Positions 12,805 through 24,417 of a DNA stretch of 64,000 bases are shown here, one piece after another. Under the pieces are notes generated by a model. The model saw only the letters and a program-made list of their open reading frames with translations, did not search any database and was not told the origin of the DNA. Position numbers and translations under genes: made by a program. Where the stretch lies: the NCBI RefSeq assembly GCF_027595985.1, contig NC_073305.1, positions 117,088,114 through 117,152,113 on the forward strand, written 5' to 3'. How positions within the stretch are numbered: the first letter of the stretch is position 1; each line of letters starts with the position of its first letter. The DNA comes from Sorex araneus (taxonomy: Eukaryota; Chordata; Mammalia; Eulipotyphla; Soricidae).

Positions 12805-12840
12805 AACAACAGGACGACAGTGCTACAGTGCTACAGTGCT
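12805..12840 (+). mobile_element. R-SINE/RTE tail stub
   Basis: Only the last 35 or so bases of the RTE-type tail are present: 'gaacaacaggacgacagtgc' and then two further 'tacagtgc' units. It is an extremely 5'-truncated insertion and could come from the LINE, the R-SINE or another family with the same end. Confidence 0.7.
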
Positions 12841-13557
12841 ATGTGTGACAACAGTAAAGAGAAATAAAACAACCATAATATAGAAGGTGAAAAAAAAATT
12901 TTCCCCACAAGGTGGTACTGTGGTTCTTTTACTCTTAAAAAAAAAATCTATGCATGGAATTAATATTTCTACACTTGTTTTCCTTCCCCAAACCTTTTAC
13001 AGGTGATCTTCAATTAGATTCTAATAAAAATGAAAAATAATTTCAAAGGAAACTTGATACTTTTAGGTTTGAGGTAACTGGCAAGCAATTAAGAATTCCC
13101 TATTTTAGCCTTGAGAGTTTTTTCTTTTAGCTTTGCCTTGAAAAAAAGTTCTATACAAACTTTGGTTAGGATTTATGGTATTTTTCTCATTTATATTTTT
13201 ATATGATATATATCTTCTATAATAGTGTATACAGTGGTAGCTTTTGTGGTTATGAAGAAATAACATCAGGCATCTTTATGTTTCAATAAATGAGCATAAA
13301 TTCAGCTGGTCATTTTAAGCAATCCGAGATCTTAACCAACCTCAATAATTAGGTACTTGATCAAAACTCAGTTCCGTAGGTACAAATTACAAGATGTCCT
13401 TATAGAAAGACTCAAGTAGGTGTTGCGCTCTGTCTTTGTATCCCATATATCAATCAGTCATATACAGTGGCTTGTCTTTATTTAAATGTGCCCTCAGACG
13501 ATTACTGAACATCAAAAATAAGTTTTTCTCTGTAGCTTGAACTCAAATAACTGGACC
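12841..13557. other. Unassigned AT-rich sequence
   Basis: Upstream flank of the CpG island. No repeat or gene recognised. Confidence 0.4.
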
Positions 13558-15330
13558 GAATTCTGGTTTCAGCGTCCCTGTTCCGCCGGCCGGCGTTTGC
13601 TAAACCGTTGCATAGATTTCTGGGCCTTACTTCGGGGACGCAGAGACAAAGAAGGCAGGACCACCCGAGGTCAGGGATCACCCCCCCCCCCCCCACCCCG
13701 CGACGGTAGTCTTAGGGCACGCACTCCAGAAATTCGCTGGTTGGAAGCGGAGCAAGGGGACTTATTTTAAGACCGCATTCCCTTAAGTAAGCAACTTCTT
13801 CCTGGGCTGCCGAGATTCTTTGGGGGTGACCCCCGGGACGGAAGGTGGAGATTAGGAAGGCTTGCATCGGGGAGCCCAGGGCCTAGGAAGGAGGAAAAAA
13901 TAAGTCTTGGGTGAAATTGGTGGTAATTATGAGCACTGGAGGAAAAGGAGAAAGGAAAGAGGAAAGGGAAGAAAAGGTGGGTGCGAGAGCCCCAGGGAGG
14001 CCAAGCGCGGGGCAAAACGCGACCTGCATCCTGACTGCGAAGGCGGAGAAGGGGGACTCCCAGGGCCGGAGGCCGAAAGGCGCGAGGAGCCGCCAGGGCC
14101 CGCAGCTGCGAGCTGCGCCTCGGTGCGTGCATCCACCACCCGGGAGGGCCGAGCGGCCGGTTTTTTTTGTTTGTTAGTTTGTTTTTGTTTTTGTTTCTGT
14201 TTTTGTTTTCTTTTTTCGGGTCCCGTTACACCAAACGGGAAACGTCAACGCCCAGAGGTTAGGCACCTGCTCAAAGGGCCCCGAGCTAAGTGCGGGAGCC
14301 GAGAGTCTCACTGCCCGGACGCCCAGACCCGGGCGCTGCAGCCGCTGATGCTCCGGGGGCGCGCGACCAGCCGCCACCACCGACCGCACTGGAGTTTTTT
14401 TAATTTTTTAATTTTTTTTATTTTTAGGGGCGTGGGGTGTCTCTCTCCTGCGTCGCCTCCCAGACCCAAGTGTTTTTTTTTTTTTTTTGGCGGAGGAGCG
14501 TGGAGCAAGCAGGACCTGGGCTCCCGCGAGCCGAGAGGCGCTTCTGATCCCCGCGGCGCATCGCGCCCAGAATCACCATCACCACCTTCCACCAGCACCA
14601 CCAGCACCACCACCTCCGCACCACCCACCCTCGGGTCCTACAGCCGCGCACTCGCGAGGGTCCCCTCTGCGGAGCTCAGCCTCCGAGTCCCGGCCGCAAA
14701 GCCTCAGTACCCTGGGAGGGATGGGGAGGTGGCTGCCGCGGGGGGCGACAGGTGCGGACAGTGTTTCCCAGGGGCCGAGCTCAGCTCCCCGGCGGCCCGT
14801 CCTGCTCTCCGAGACGGACTCGGGTCGGAAGGGGTCTCTAGTTTACACTCAGGGACACGCGTCCACCCCTAGGACCAGGCAACCCCCTTACCCCCTCCCC
14901 CGGGTACCTCCCTTAAGGGGCATTAAAAAAAAAAAAAGGACACGGTCCCGGGCGACAGCACTGCAAGGTCTGGGGTGCAGAGCGGCGCGGCTCGGGGTCG
15001 TGAGCGCCCCAGTCGATGAAGAGCGCCTGCCAATCCTGAGTAATTATTCAATGATAGTGAATTGACGAGGCACCTTTCACCTTGAAAAAGGCTCGTCTGC
15101 ATTGTCTTTTTTTTTTCTTCGCGGGGAACTGCGAATTAAGGTTTCTTTGTTAGGGAGAACAAAAGAGGAATCCAAATTATTTTAAGGAGGCTGGAGATTT
15201 GACTTGGCAAACGGTTCTGCTGAAGATCAACCTTCGCTCTTTGACTCGCCCCCTCTCTGTCACTTGTCTCTCCGCGGAGTTGGCTTTGAGCGAGGCGACT
15301 GCACCCCACCGGCTTGCGGGGCCTCTCGTG
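13558..15330. promoter_or_regulatory. CpG island
   Basis: GC content and CpG frequency jump sharply compared with everything around, for example 'ccgccggccggcg' near 13583 and many cgcg steps around 14000-14350 and 14950-15010. Mammalian CpG islands usually mark promoters or developmental control regions. No start codon context, splice site or protein motif identifies a gene, and the 321-residue ORF across it is low-complexity. Internal oddities are a 14-C run (13681-13694), three T-rich tracts (14161-14216, 14394-14425, 14471-14488) and a CAC-rich patch (14571-14628). Direction of any transcript is unknown. Confidence 0.75.
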
Positions 15331-17419
15331 GAGAGACTGAGCGAGTCAGAGTTGAAGAGAACATGTAGGAACCTCCTCATGCAACCTTTTATGTTCACAC
15401 CAGAACAAGGCCCGAACAAGGGAAGGCCGTCGTGCAAGTTTTGGTCAAGTTTGTGTCCCTTCTCTGGTCCCTTCGCGATCTGTTTCTTTGGAGTTGGGGG
15501 GGACCCTACTGCCCCCAGTGTCTCCCCCTGTATTATAGCCCAGGCACTCCACTAGCCCCTTCTTCCTCTCGGGAACCTAGTGGAAAACTCGCTTCTTGGG
15601 AAAGTTTGTCGAGAAGGCAAAGCCTTTCCTTTTCATTAAAAAAAAAAATTATTTTCTTTTGCTGTCAGATTCATCCTGACATAGATCAGGGATGGAAAAG
15701 TGTGTGGTATAGAATAGAGTCATTAGTAAATCCATCTCGTTTTTTGTTTCATTTGACAGCAACACATTAAATTAATCCCTGTCCAAAAGAATCACATTAA
15801 GGGAGCTGTCAGTGCTAATCCCCAGCTCATTGTTGCTACCTAGCTCAGGTTGACTTTAATAGGTCGCGATGACATTTGTTTCTTCAGAGGCATATAGGTG
15901 ACTTCATCCAGACCCAAATCTTACTCTCAATCAAAAAAGTAGAGGCAACGGCAAGTTTTTGCAAATCCTGGATTCTCTGGGCTTCTAAAACTCAGGGCTT
16001 AGCTTCTTGTTGCAAAGGTTGATTCATATATCTTTAAGTGAGTAAAGATACTTATAAACAATAGAAAGAAAGTTAGATAGGAAAATACCTGAGGAAAATA
16101 AAAAACGATTCAAAAAAAATTGAAAATACAACAATGTGGCTATTTTTTTTTGCATCCTGTATTAGTGGCTACTGTTGTCTATTGATCTAGTTGTGTACCA
16201 ACCCTATTTAGGATAAGAAAACAATTGGAAAAAGATAAATAGTTGAGAGAAGAAAATATTGCATATATGACTAAACAGGGAAGGAGAGTCGAAGATGAGA
16301 AAATCAAGAAATATTTATGTAAAAGATCTATAGAAACAGTGGAGAGGGGGAAAATGGGGTTTGTTGATAAGGAAGAATAACATCTGAGCACTAATTGGAT
16401 AGAAAGAACTTCGGCACTACAGAACCTAGAAAAATATAATAAGATGAAGTCCTTTAGCCAGCATTCAAAAATTATAAAATGTTTTCCTTAAATGTAATTT
16501 TTCCGTCTCTTCTGCCTTCTGCCATACCCCACTCCCCAACACAGATAGGGATTATCCTGCTTCGTGCTTATGACATTTATGGATTCCAGATCTGACAGTC
16601 ATATATTACCCTTTGTCTGGGAGGCTAAGAGAAAACAGAGGACTGATCCAATCTTAAATCATTTAACCTGTTCTAAAAATATGATTCCCACCTGGCTATT
16701 CTTAATTTTAATAGATATTTGCAATGGTTAGAAGATAAAACGGGCATCCATTATTTAACAATTTTGCACCGAATGATTAGTGTACAAAAGCTTCAGATTT
16801 GCTATATCTATATGTACCAGATAAGAGCATGTATGCTCAATTTTTACTAATTTAACCACAGTTTTTTTCATATTTCACAGTGATCCTGTGAATCTTTTTA
16901 AGTTAAAATTCACCCATCTCAATTCCCCCATCCCGAAATATCTGTATTTTCAACCAAACACGAGCTATTGTATCTCTAACTCTCAGGATTTTAGCTATTT
17001 TAATTTTATTTTATTTCTATTCTGGTTTTCATCTCCCTTTGCTCTCTTTAATCTCCTCAGAGCTATCTCTGGACACAATCATTTGAAAGTTAATTTTATA
17101 CAATCTCTACAAAACACAGAGTCACTGAGCTATCTACGGATGGTGATTTCATTTATTTGAATGATTGAACAACTCAGGATCATTGTGAGAAAATGGCCTA
17201 GGGTTTTGGTTGTACAAACAATAAGAATGAAAAGGATCAGTATGGAAAGAACTATGCATTCATTCAAGAATCTTCAGACAAATGCCAGAAGTAGGAGGAA
17301 TAAGAACTTATGTTCATATTGCATCAGTGGACTAAGACCTAGTTGACATTTTAGAAATTGGTGGGTTAGAGCAGACATGAATGGAATGCTAAAACTCCAG
17401 GAATTCTAAACTTAACAAT
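15331..17419. other. Repeat-free flank of CpG island
   Basis: No lineage-specific repeat is recognised. The segment 15640-15960 contains blocks such as 'ttcatttgacagcaacac' and 'gagctgtcagtgctaatcc' with homeodomain/TALE-like cores (tgtca, taat). It looks like candidate conserved non-coding DNA, but only a cross-species alignment can show that. Confidence 0.4.
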
Positions 17420-17472
17420 ACCTTGCATTTGGCACAATGTCTTGTACATAGTAGGCACTCAGTAAATTATCT
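17420..17472 (+). mobile_element. L2/MIR 3' fragment
   Basis: 'tcttgtacatagtaggcact' followed by 'cagtaaattatc' is the conserved 3' end shared by ancient mammalian L2-type repeats. Confidence 0.55.
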
Positions 17473-17814
17473 TTTCATCTCATCGGTAATGAATGTGAAT
17501 GTAATACCTGCATGAAGAATTATTTAGATAGTTCACTATGTGCAGTGATTATTGCAATAGGAAATGACTTTCAGTGGTTGACTTTTGTTTGTACCTTATG
17601 GATCCCCCTGTGTGTATTTGGGAGGAAGTCCTCCCTTTTTTCATCTCTGCTGGGAGGTGGAAACAGGGATTGTACTGAATACAAATCATTCCTGATCCAA
17701 AGGCCACTAGCAGAGGCTGGGATGGAGTCTAGACTTGCTTGTGGCTACAGAGATAGTGGAGTTATAGAGTGAGGGAATATTCTAGTAAACCCTGGTCATT
17801 GTGAGGCCATTTCT

Positions 17815-17982
17815 TATTCTTGTTCTTTTGGCTTTGGGGCCACACTGTGCTCAGGGCTTACTCTCTGCACTCAGGAATTACTTCTGGCAGTGCTTGGAGA
17901 AATATGGGGTGCCTGGGGTCAAACCTGGGTCGATTGCATGCAAAGAAAGCACCTTTCCCACTGTATTATCTCTCTGGCTCTG
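17815..17982 (-). mobile_element. A-SINE, old
   Basis: Minus-strand copy: T-rich tail, 'ggggccacactgtgctcagg', 'actcaggaattacttctggc', degraded B box and head 'gtattatctctctggctc'. Confidence 0.75.
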
Positions 17983-17984
17983 AG

Positions 17985-18165
17985 GTTTATTGTTGTTATT
18001 GTTGTTTGTTTTTGGGTTACAACTGGTATGAGCTCACGGCTTATTCCTGGCTCTGAGCTCAGGGCTTATTCCTGGCAGTATCTGGCAGACCATATAGAGT
18101 GCAGCAGATTAAACCATACAGAATGCATGCAAGGCAAGTGCCTTACTCCTCGAACTTGAGCCCAT
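17985..18165 (-). mobile_element. A-SINE, old
   Basis: Directly abuts the previous copy. The 'ttgttgttattgttgtttg' tail is followed by 'gggttacaactggtatgag' and a partly duplicated 'gctcagggcttattcctggc' block (18022-18075). The head reads 'gcatgcaaggcaagtgcctt'. Two back-to-back copies suggest insertion into the A tail of an earlier SINE. Confidence 0.7.
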
Positions 18166-18439
18166 TTCTTAATATCCTCTCCCTTCCATGAGCTTTCCCA
18201 CCCCAATTCCATATTTATCCAACACTCTATTTTCTTTATAGGCTCAAGCGTTGGTGGAACTGCTATTCTCATACACATTTGTGTCCTGTGGGTTTTGTCT
18301 GGGATTTCCTTGATCCTGTGGAGTTCTGACTGTGTTTGTCCTATCACCCATCTCACCTTGAAGCAAAAGTTGTACATTGATTTAATCAATTTATTGTTGG
18401 TATGCAGTGCACATTTGGAGGTATCCTTGTTCACTGTTC

Positions 18440-18548
18440 AGGGGAGTCATTCCTGATGGTGCTCAAGAGATCGTGGGCTGCCAGGGGTCAAACTCAGGCT
18501 TCTGCATGGAAAGCATGTGTTTCCCTAGTCCTTTGAGCTCTCTCCTAT
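18440..18548 (-). mobile_element. Old SINE fragment
   Basis: 'gtcattcctgatggtgctca', 'ccaggggtcaaactcagg' and 'gcatgtgtttccctagtcc' match the body and head of the SINE family at low identity. Confidence 0.55.
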
Positions 18549-20139
18549 TCTGTAGTTATCATTTTTTTAAGTGTTGCTTTTCTCATTAATTATGGGAGTG
18601 CAGGGGACACCAAAAAAGGCTATCCCTATTTTTCTTTCTTATATGTGCTTTCTAAATAGTTGCCACAGGAGTGGGAGAAGGTGTGTGGGGTCTGAGAGGA
18701 CAGTGACGTTTTAGGCAGTGGGCACTGCCAGAGCAGGGACGGTGAACGGGATGAAACAGTGACAGGAGAGAGGAACTTCACTCCTCACTCCGCTCTCATC
18801 GCTTGTCCTGCCTTCTGAATCTAGGCTCCACCAGGGACAGCAGGGAGTAGGGTGAGAAGTCAGACCTGCACTCAGGATTGTTTCTAAGTGTTGGTCATTT
18901 TCTCTGAGCTCTTGATGGCCTTTCATTACTGACTTGGGGCGTATTTCTGTGATAGTGTTTTCTGAGTTTGTAGACCAAGTTGTGGAATATAAAGAAGACC
19001 CGAGAGGGCAAAAGGAGGCGCAGAAACATATAGGCTTTCAGCTCTGTTTTGTTGCTTCTAAGCCTTTAGAAAAATACTGTAACTGACAACTACAACCCAC
19101 TTTCAAACTTAAATTATAGCTGTGTGATTTAGGTAGAAAGCCCTGGGCAGGTATAGTGCCTTTTCTTTTTTTTCCCCCTGCCTTCCAGGAGACCAAGCAC
19201 GTTGAAGGCATGTGACAAATAATGATAATAATTTAAAGCAATGGGAACATTGGGTGTATAGGGAGATAAGAAACTGGAAGACTGGGGCCCACTAATAATT
19301 AATAATGTCTCAGGAGGTGGTCCCACTGTTTTTGGATTTCAAATCCCCTTGTTCAATTTCTTGCTGGAGTGAATTCCACATACAAAAAGAATAATCTTTA
19401 ATTTGATACTTAGTCACTTCAGTGTCCTGTGCTGAGCTGGCTAAGATTGCATATTCTTATGAAAATATATGCATTCATAATCAGTCAGATAATGTTGCTC
19501 CCCAGGGCTTTTAAATGCAAAAGCAAGAGATCGTATATTCAGATATGTGGCTTCAAAGTCATAGGATCATCTGAGAAGTTCGCATTTCTCATTTCTTGCT
19601 TTTTATTCCTGGAATTGAAAGGAAAACAACACAGTGAAACTTCTAATTAAATACATAATGAAACTAGGACCAACATCGGTAAGTTAAGGTTTCAGTGGGA
19701 ATGAAATTCGTCTCCCTTTGTATGATAGGCTGAACTGAGAGACATTTTAATAAAATGACGGGATAACTAGAGTATGTCTTTGATTAAGATTTGATTACCA
19801 GTTATTTTGTTACCCCCTGTGCTCACCTCCTGAAGATTTGGAATCAGCCTTTATTTATTTGGGTTAAAATATTCAGAGACAACACCAATAACCACCCCAA
19901 GGAAAGAATGGATGGTAACAAACTATGTTTTCTGTGTGCATACATCTTCCTGTGTGTACTTATGTCTGTGTCTGCCTCTTGAATTTGGTTTAGGTTTTCC
20001 TTCTTCTTCCCACATAAAAACCTGTGCCTCTTTGCTTTTCCAAAATAACTTCACTCCATTTAGGATTTGATACTTTTAATATTCTCGAATTGTTCCTCTT
20101 CTCTATATTCTCTTTGCCATGGCATTGAGACTGCACCAT
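18549..20139. other. Unassigned sequence
   Basis: No gene or clear repeat. 18660-18930 is somewhat richer in GC than its surroundings but shows no coding pattern. Confidence 0.4.
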
Positions 20140-20545
20140 CTTTTGTATGAATGACTGCAGTAGTTTCTTAAGTGGTGTGTTCACCCTAGTCTACTTGCAG
20201 TCCGTTATTAATCCTGATGTTAGAGGGAATTCTCCACCCCCTCTAAAACACAGGTATGCTTTTGTCTTTCCTCTGGTTAAAATTTTTGACACCGCACCTC
20301 CATCAGCTACTGGAGAAAAATCATGCTCTGTAGCAGAGCATAAAAAGTACTTCATCATTTGGTCCCTGGTTATCCTCTCCTGCTCACCAACTGTGTTCTG
20401 GCTATGGATTTTGTATATGGCCACGGAAATTATGCAACTTTATGTGGACTCCTTTGTTCCATCAATGTCTTTGAATATGACATTTTGTCTGCTTGAGTTG
20501 CATTTCCCCCTGTGTTTCTTTCAAAGATTCCTACCTTCAAAATAA
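20140..20545 (+). mobile_element. L2 LINE remnant
   Basis: 'aaatcatgctctgtagcaga', 'catttggtccctggttatcc' and 'caactgtgttctggctatgg' fall in the order of the L2 3' region. The 132-residue ORF through it is a fossil of L2 sequence and not a gene. Confidence 0.6.
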
Positions 20546-20606
20546 TCTTACTGTGTAAAAGACAGCAACAAATCCCCTTTTATTTCCATATTCTCCTCCC
20601 CCCACC

Positions 20607-20774
20607 TTATTTTTTTGGCTTTTTGGGTCACACCTGGCAATGCTGAGGGATTACTTCTAGCTTTGCTCTCAGGAATTACTCCTGGTGGTGCTCAGGGGAT
20701 GCTGGGAATGGAATCTATCTTGACTTGGTCATGTGCAAGGCAAATACCCTACCTGCTGTACTATGAATTCAACC
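20607..20774 (-). mobile_element. A-SINE copy
   Basis: 'tttggctttttgggtcacac' tail and body start are followed by 'aggaattactcctggtggtg', a damaged B box and head 'ccctacctgctgtactat'. About 15 bases around the 'gaccatatgg' block are missing. Confidence 0.85.
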
Positions 20775-20965
20775 CTCCTTCCCCCACAAAGTATCTCCTT
20801 TTAAGATAATTTGGTCTTGGACTACAGTAGGTTTAAGTCAGATTCTGATTCTAAGAAAACTTATATGGGTGTAGAAAGGGAAAATGAATTAGCTGGATCT
20901 GGGATAACAAGGTATTATTTTCGCAAGGATTGATGTGGCCCTATGTGTAAGCCAAGAGAGCCTGT

Positions 20966-21150
20966 CTAAGGCCACAGAGTGAGTACAGGGGTTAAGGTTC
21001 ATGTCTTACTGGCCCTGTCATGGTTTTATTCCTGGCACCACATGATATTCAGAAATCGCTGGGTGCAGCCAAGAGACTCCCAGACTCATGGTGATATATC
21101 AAGTGATCTCCAGCACCCCAGGGTCCAAGGAATTCTCCATAATCAGCACA
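20966..21150 (+). mobile_element. Old SINE copy
   Basis: 'acagagtgagtacaggggtt' and 'aaggttcatgtcttactggc' resemble a tRNA-like head. 'ttcctggcaccacatgat' lies at the body junction. Strongly diverged. Confidence 0.45.
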
Positions 21151-21439
21151 GAAACTTACAGACTGGTTAGCTAAGAATCACTGGGAGGGGCCTCCAGGCC
21201 TCCTGAACACTCCTGGGTATCTCCCCATCCTCACTGTGTAGCAAATAGGACACACTGTAGGTAAAAGTGTATATCAAGAGAGAATCATGAGGAGCTGTCT
21301 TTGTTCTTGTTGGCTTGTCATTTCCTATTGGAGTTTCTCTGGAAATTGAAATTGCTTTTTAAACATTCTTAACTCTTCATGGTAGAGTTAAATTGTCTTA
21401 TTTAAATTGTCCAATTGTTTCTACTTATTATTATCAAAT

Positions 21440-21605
21440 AACTCCTCATTAAGGCCCATCTTGTATAGGTAATAAAATGATTGTTTACATTCCCATCTTC
21501 CTTATCAGATAGCAAACTCTCTAAAGATAGGGACATTGTCCTATTTATCTTGAGAGTCCTGGAAATTAGTTGAGTATCATAATACATGTTTGAATAAATG
21601 GAAAT
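21440..21605 (+). mobile_element. L2 3' end remnant
   Basis: 'agcaaactctctaaagatag' and 'ggacattgtcctatttatct' followed by 'gtttgaataaatgg' match the ancient L2 terminal region. Confidence 0.55.
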
Positions 21606-21797
21606 CGGTTTCATTTTTTTTTCAATGCCCTTCCTAACAAAAGCTCATGAAATTGCAAAGTTGGTATTGCTATCATAATAGATGATAGCAGGTCAACAGG
21701 TTAAATATTCATATTTTAATAGAATCTTTCTGGAATGAATCCTGTGATGTACATGAATTGTAATAAAGATGGGAATTTATCTGTGTTGGCATTCATG

Positions 21798-22415
21798 ACG
21801 GCAGAGTCTTTTGCCCCTGTGCCTGGCTGTCTTCACCAGGGCCACTCGAAGGGGGTGGGTTGAGTTTCCCTCCCTGCCCCAAGCAGAGCTCCTGCAGCTG
21901 AAAACCTCCGGAACCCAGCCACAGCCATGCTCAAGGACCCTCTCCCATGTTCAGAAGAGCCACACGCATGAAGGAACTGGCAGAGGAACCCAGGTGTGTG
22001 GGACCTCGGGCTGAGACCTCCATGTCTCCTCGGATCAGGACTGGGCGTCTTCCGCCCAGATCCCCCATTTTTCCAGTAGCTAGGTGGTCACACCCAGAAA
22101 CTGCCCCCAGCACTGTGTAATCCCATCAACGGCCAATATCCAAAGACTATAAAACCAAACTCCCAGAAGCTTATAGCCTAAGCTTGGCAAGCTATCAAGA
22201 GTTTCCTGCCTGCATGGGAGAGCCTGGCAGTATGAATACCCGTGGCATATTCATTGCTAAAACCAGTAACAAGGATGGGTCTCATTCCCCTGACACTGAA
22301 AGAGCCTCCAATGTGGCACTGTTGGGAAGGATAAGTAAAGAGAGGCTTCTAAAATCTCAGGTCTAGGATGAATGGAGACGTTACTGAGACCACTCGAGAA
22401 AATCCAGGATCAATG

Positions 22416-22449
<34 letters not shown>
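21798..22449 (+). mobile_element. Type C composite element with RTE tail
   Basis: A 652-bp insertion flanked by the perfect 10-bp duplication 'ggcattcatg' (21788-21797 and 22450-22459). The unique 5' body runs from 'acggcagagtcttttgcccc' to about 22180. It is followed by sequence homologous to the leader of the RTE LINE ('gagtttcctgcctgcatggg', 'cattcccctgacactgaaag', 'cttctaaaatctcagg'). It then joins the RTE 3' end 'aatggagacgttactgag' and finishes in (gat)n at 22418-22449. There is no tRNA head. It encodes nothing recognisable, so it must be mobilised in trans, presumably by the RTE. Confidence 0.85.
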
Positions 22450-22450
<1 letters not shown>

Positions 22451-22459
22451 GCATTCATG

Positions 22460-23136
22460 GCCAGGCATTATGGTAGCCCTTAAATATCCCTGAAATTGTA
22501 ATGCACCTCTGTCCAGAGCAAGTGGGATGTAGTGCCAGCAGTGGGATTTACTCTCAGAAGGACAGAAGGATTACTTCCCTGCAGGGACTGATGGAATGGG
22601 AACCAGACTGGGACCTTATAGCCCAGAAATGCATTTGCTTCCTTCCAAATGGTTTTGTGTAAGTGCAGATCATTCAGCAAAAAACAGAAATAGTCTTAGT
22701 GAAACCAATCAAAACACCAAATTACTCGAGGTAATATCACTGTGGGAAATTTCACTTCGTGAATCAGTGTATTGTGCTTCAAATATTGTTGTCTCTAATA
22801 ATAGACTCTCTTTTACACTTTCTGTGTTGATATTACCCATCAAATGACACTTAACAAACATCAAATAAACACTTCTTTTCTATGGCATGAAATTAGAGAG
22901 AGGATGTTGTCATATTATAGCTGACACCTCACTTTAGGAAAATCAAACGGGACCGATCATTGAAATTAGTCTGAGATGAATGATTCCCTCCCCCAATTTA
23001 CCTGCCAAATTTTTGAGATTGTATTAACTCTTGTTCTCCCTTTTAAGCATCAGATGCTTATTTTCATTATCTTGTTTTTTTTCCTTTGCGTTTTTAATAA
23101 GCCAGGGCAGTGAAACTATCATCTATTTATTTTACT
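22460..23136. other. Unassigned sequence
   Basis: No gene or repeat family recognised. Confidence 0.4.
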
Positions 23137-23308
23137 TTTTTTGTTTTTTTGAGCCACACCTGCTGGTGCTCTGGGGCTTCTTCTGGCTGGCACTGTACTA
23201 GGAATCACTCTTGGCAGTGCTCAGGGGACCATGTGAGGCACTGGTATTGAACCCAGGTCATCAGTGTGTAAGACCAGTGCCGTAACCCCTATACTCTCTC
23301 TCTTGCCC
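23137..23308 (-). mobile_element. A-SINE, old
   Basis: T-rich tail, 'gagccacacctgctggtgct', 'aggaatcactcttggcagtg', 'gaccatgtgaggcactgg', B box 'attgaacccaggtca' and a degraded head ending 'ctctctcttgccc'. Confidence 0.75.
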
Positions 23309-24417
23309 AAGTTATCATTTTTTAAGCTGACTGTCTTATTGCTTGGGATATATGTTGGTGGCTGATACCTTTGAGAACATCAGCCCTCACAGAACAAAAT
23401 TTATATAAGGCCAAGCTTCTTCTAGAGAAATCTTTAAATAGGCAATATATTCTGCATAATCCTATTTCTGGCAAATGGACCAGACATTAGAGGCTAGCTG
23501 TATTATCTGTTTTTGTGGACTTACTAAATTTTTATTGTGCTTAAAGGTGAAGCTCTTTTTAGCATTAAATGCAATTATAATAGAGTGGAGTGTTAGATAA
23601 ACATATATGCTTAATAGACACTTAACATATTCTATGCTTATTCTTGTAAAATTGTGAAATCATTGCTCGGCTCTAGAAAATGTGTATTAACTATACACCC
23701 GAGAATCTAGGAACATACATGGAAGTTAAACAGCTGGGAAAAATATGTATGTTTTAAAATATTGTGGAATAAAAGTTAGAAAGCAAAAGCCCCTTTTTTA
23801 ACTTCAAAGGTAGCCAATTAGTTTGCAAACGCTATTGATGATAGTTGCATTCTTCAGAGCCTTATTATATAAAACACCATGCTGTCTTGAAACTGAAGAG
23901 GTTGTAGTATAGTTGTCTCCATAATCCATAATTGAAAGAATTATAAATGTAACAATTATTTCCCTCCATGATTGCTTTCACAATTTCTTGTTCTCTGCAG
24001 GATCCTTGTTTTTTTTTCTTTCAGCTCATTGCAACAATCAAGCAATTATGTGTGATTCATATTTAAGATTAAATTTTGCGTGTCTACTGAGGTATTTAAA
24101 AATCTTTATTTTTTTTATAATTGTCAATTGTTTATCTAACCAATCTGCTTTAGAAGCAAATATTGGTTGCAGGATATGCTTTATAAATAATATTTATTTG
24201 ACCTAAATTTTGCAAATTTTATCAATCAGTGACATAGTAAGTTAATGTATTAATTTAAAGATGGATATAAATAGTATAATATTCTCACAAAAGCTACTCT
24301 CTATGATAAAAAAGTGACAAGAAATAAAAACAGTTCTCATGTGGCATATAGTATTCTAATCTTAAAAAGTTCTGTCATCTTTCATAAGCTATTTCTAGCC
24401 TTAAGTACTCAATTTTT
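23309..24417. other. AT-rich unassigned sequence
   Basis: No gene or repeat recognised. Confidence 0.4.

Noticed and set aside
13907-14872. 321-residue plus-strand ORF (and overlapping 192- and 121-residue ORFs) in the CpG island
   Set aside because: Stop codons are rare in GC-rich DNA. The translation is low-complexity (poly-F, poly-H, poly-P), crosses T-tracts and contains no recognisable domain.
20147-20545. 132-residue ORF resembling a small membrane protein
   Set aside because: The DNA matches the L2 LINE 3' region in block order. The hydrophobic look comes from T-rich sequence.
22418-22449. (GAT)n as an independent microsatellite or CRISPR-like array
   Set aside because: It is the terminal repeat of the type C element, ending exactly at the target-site duplication.
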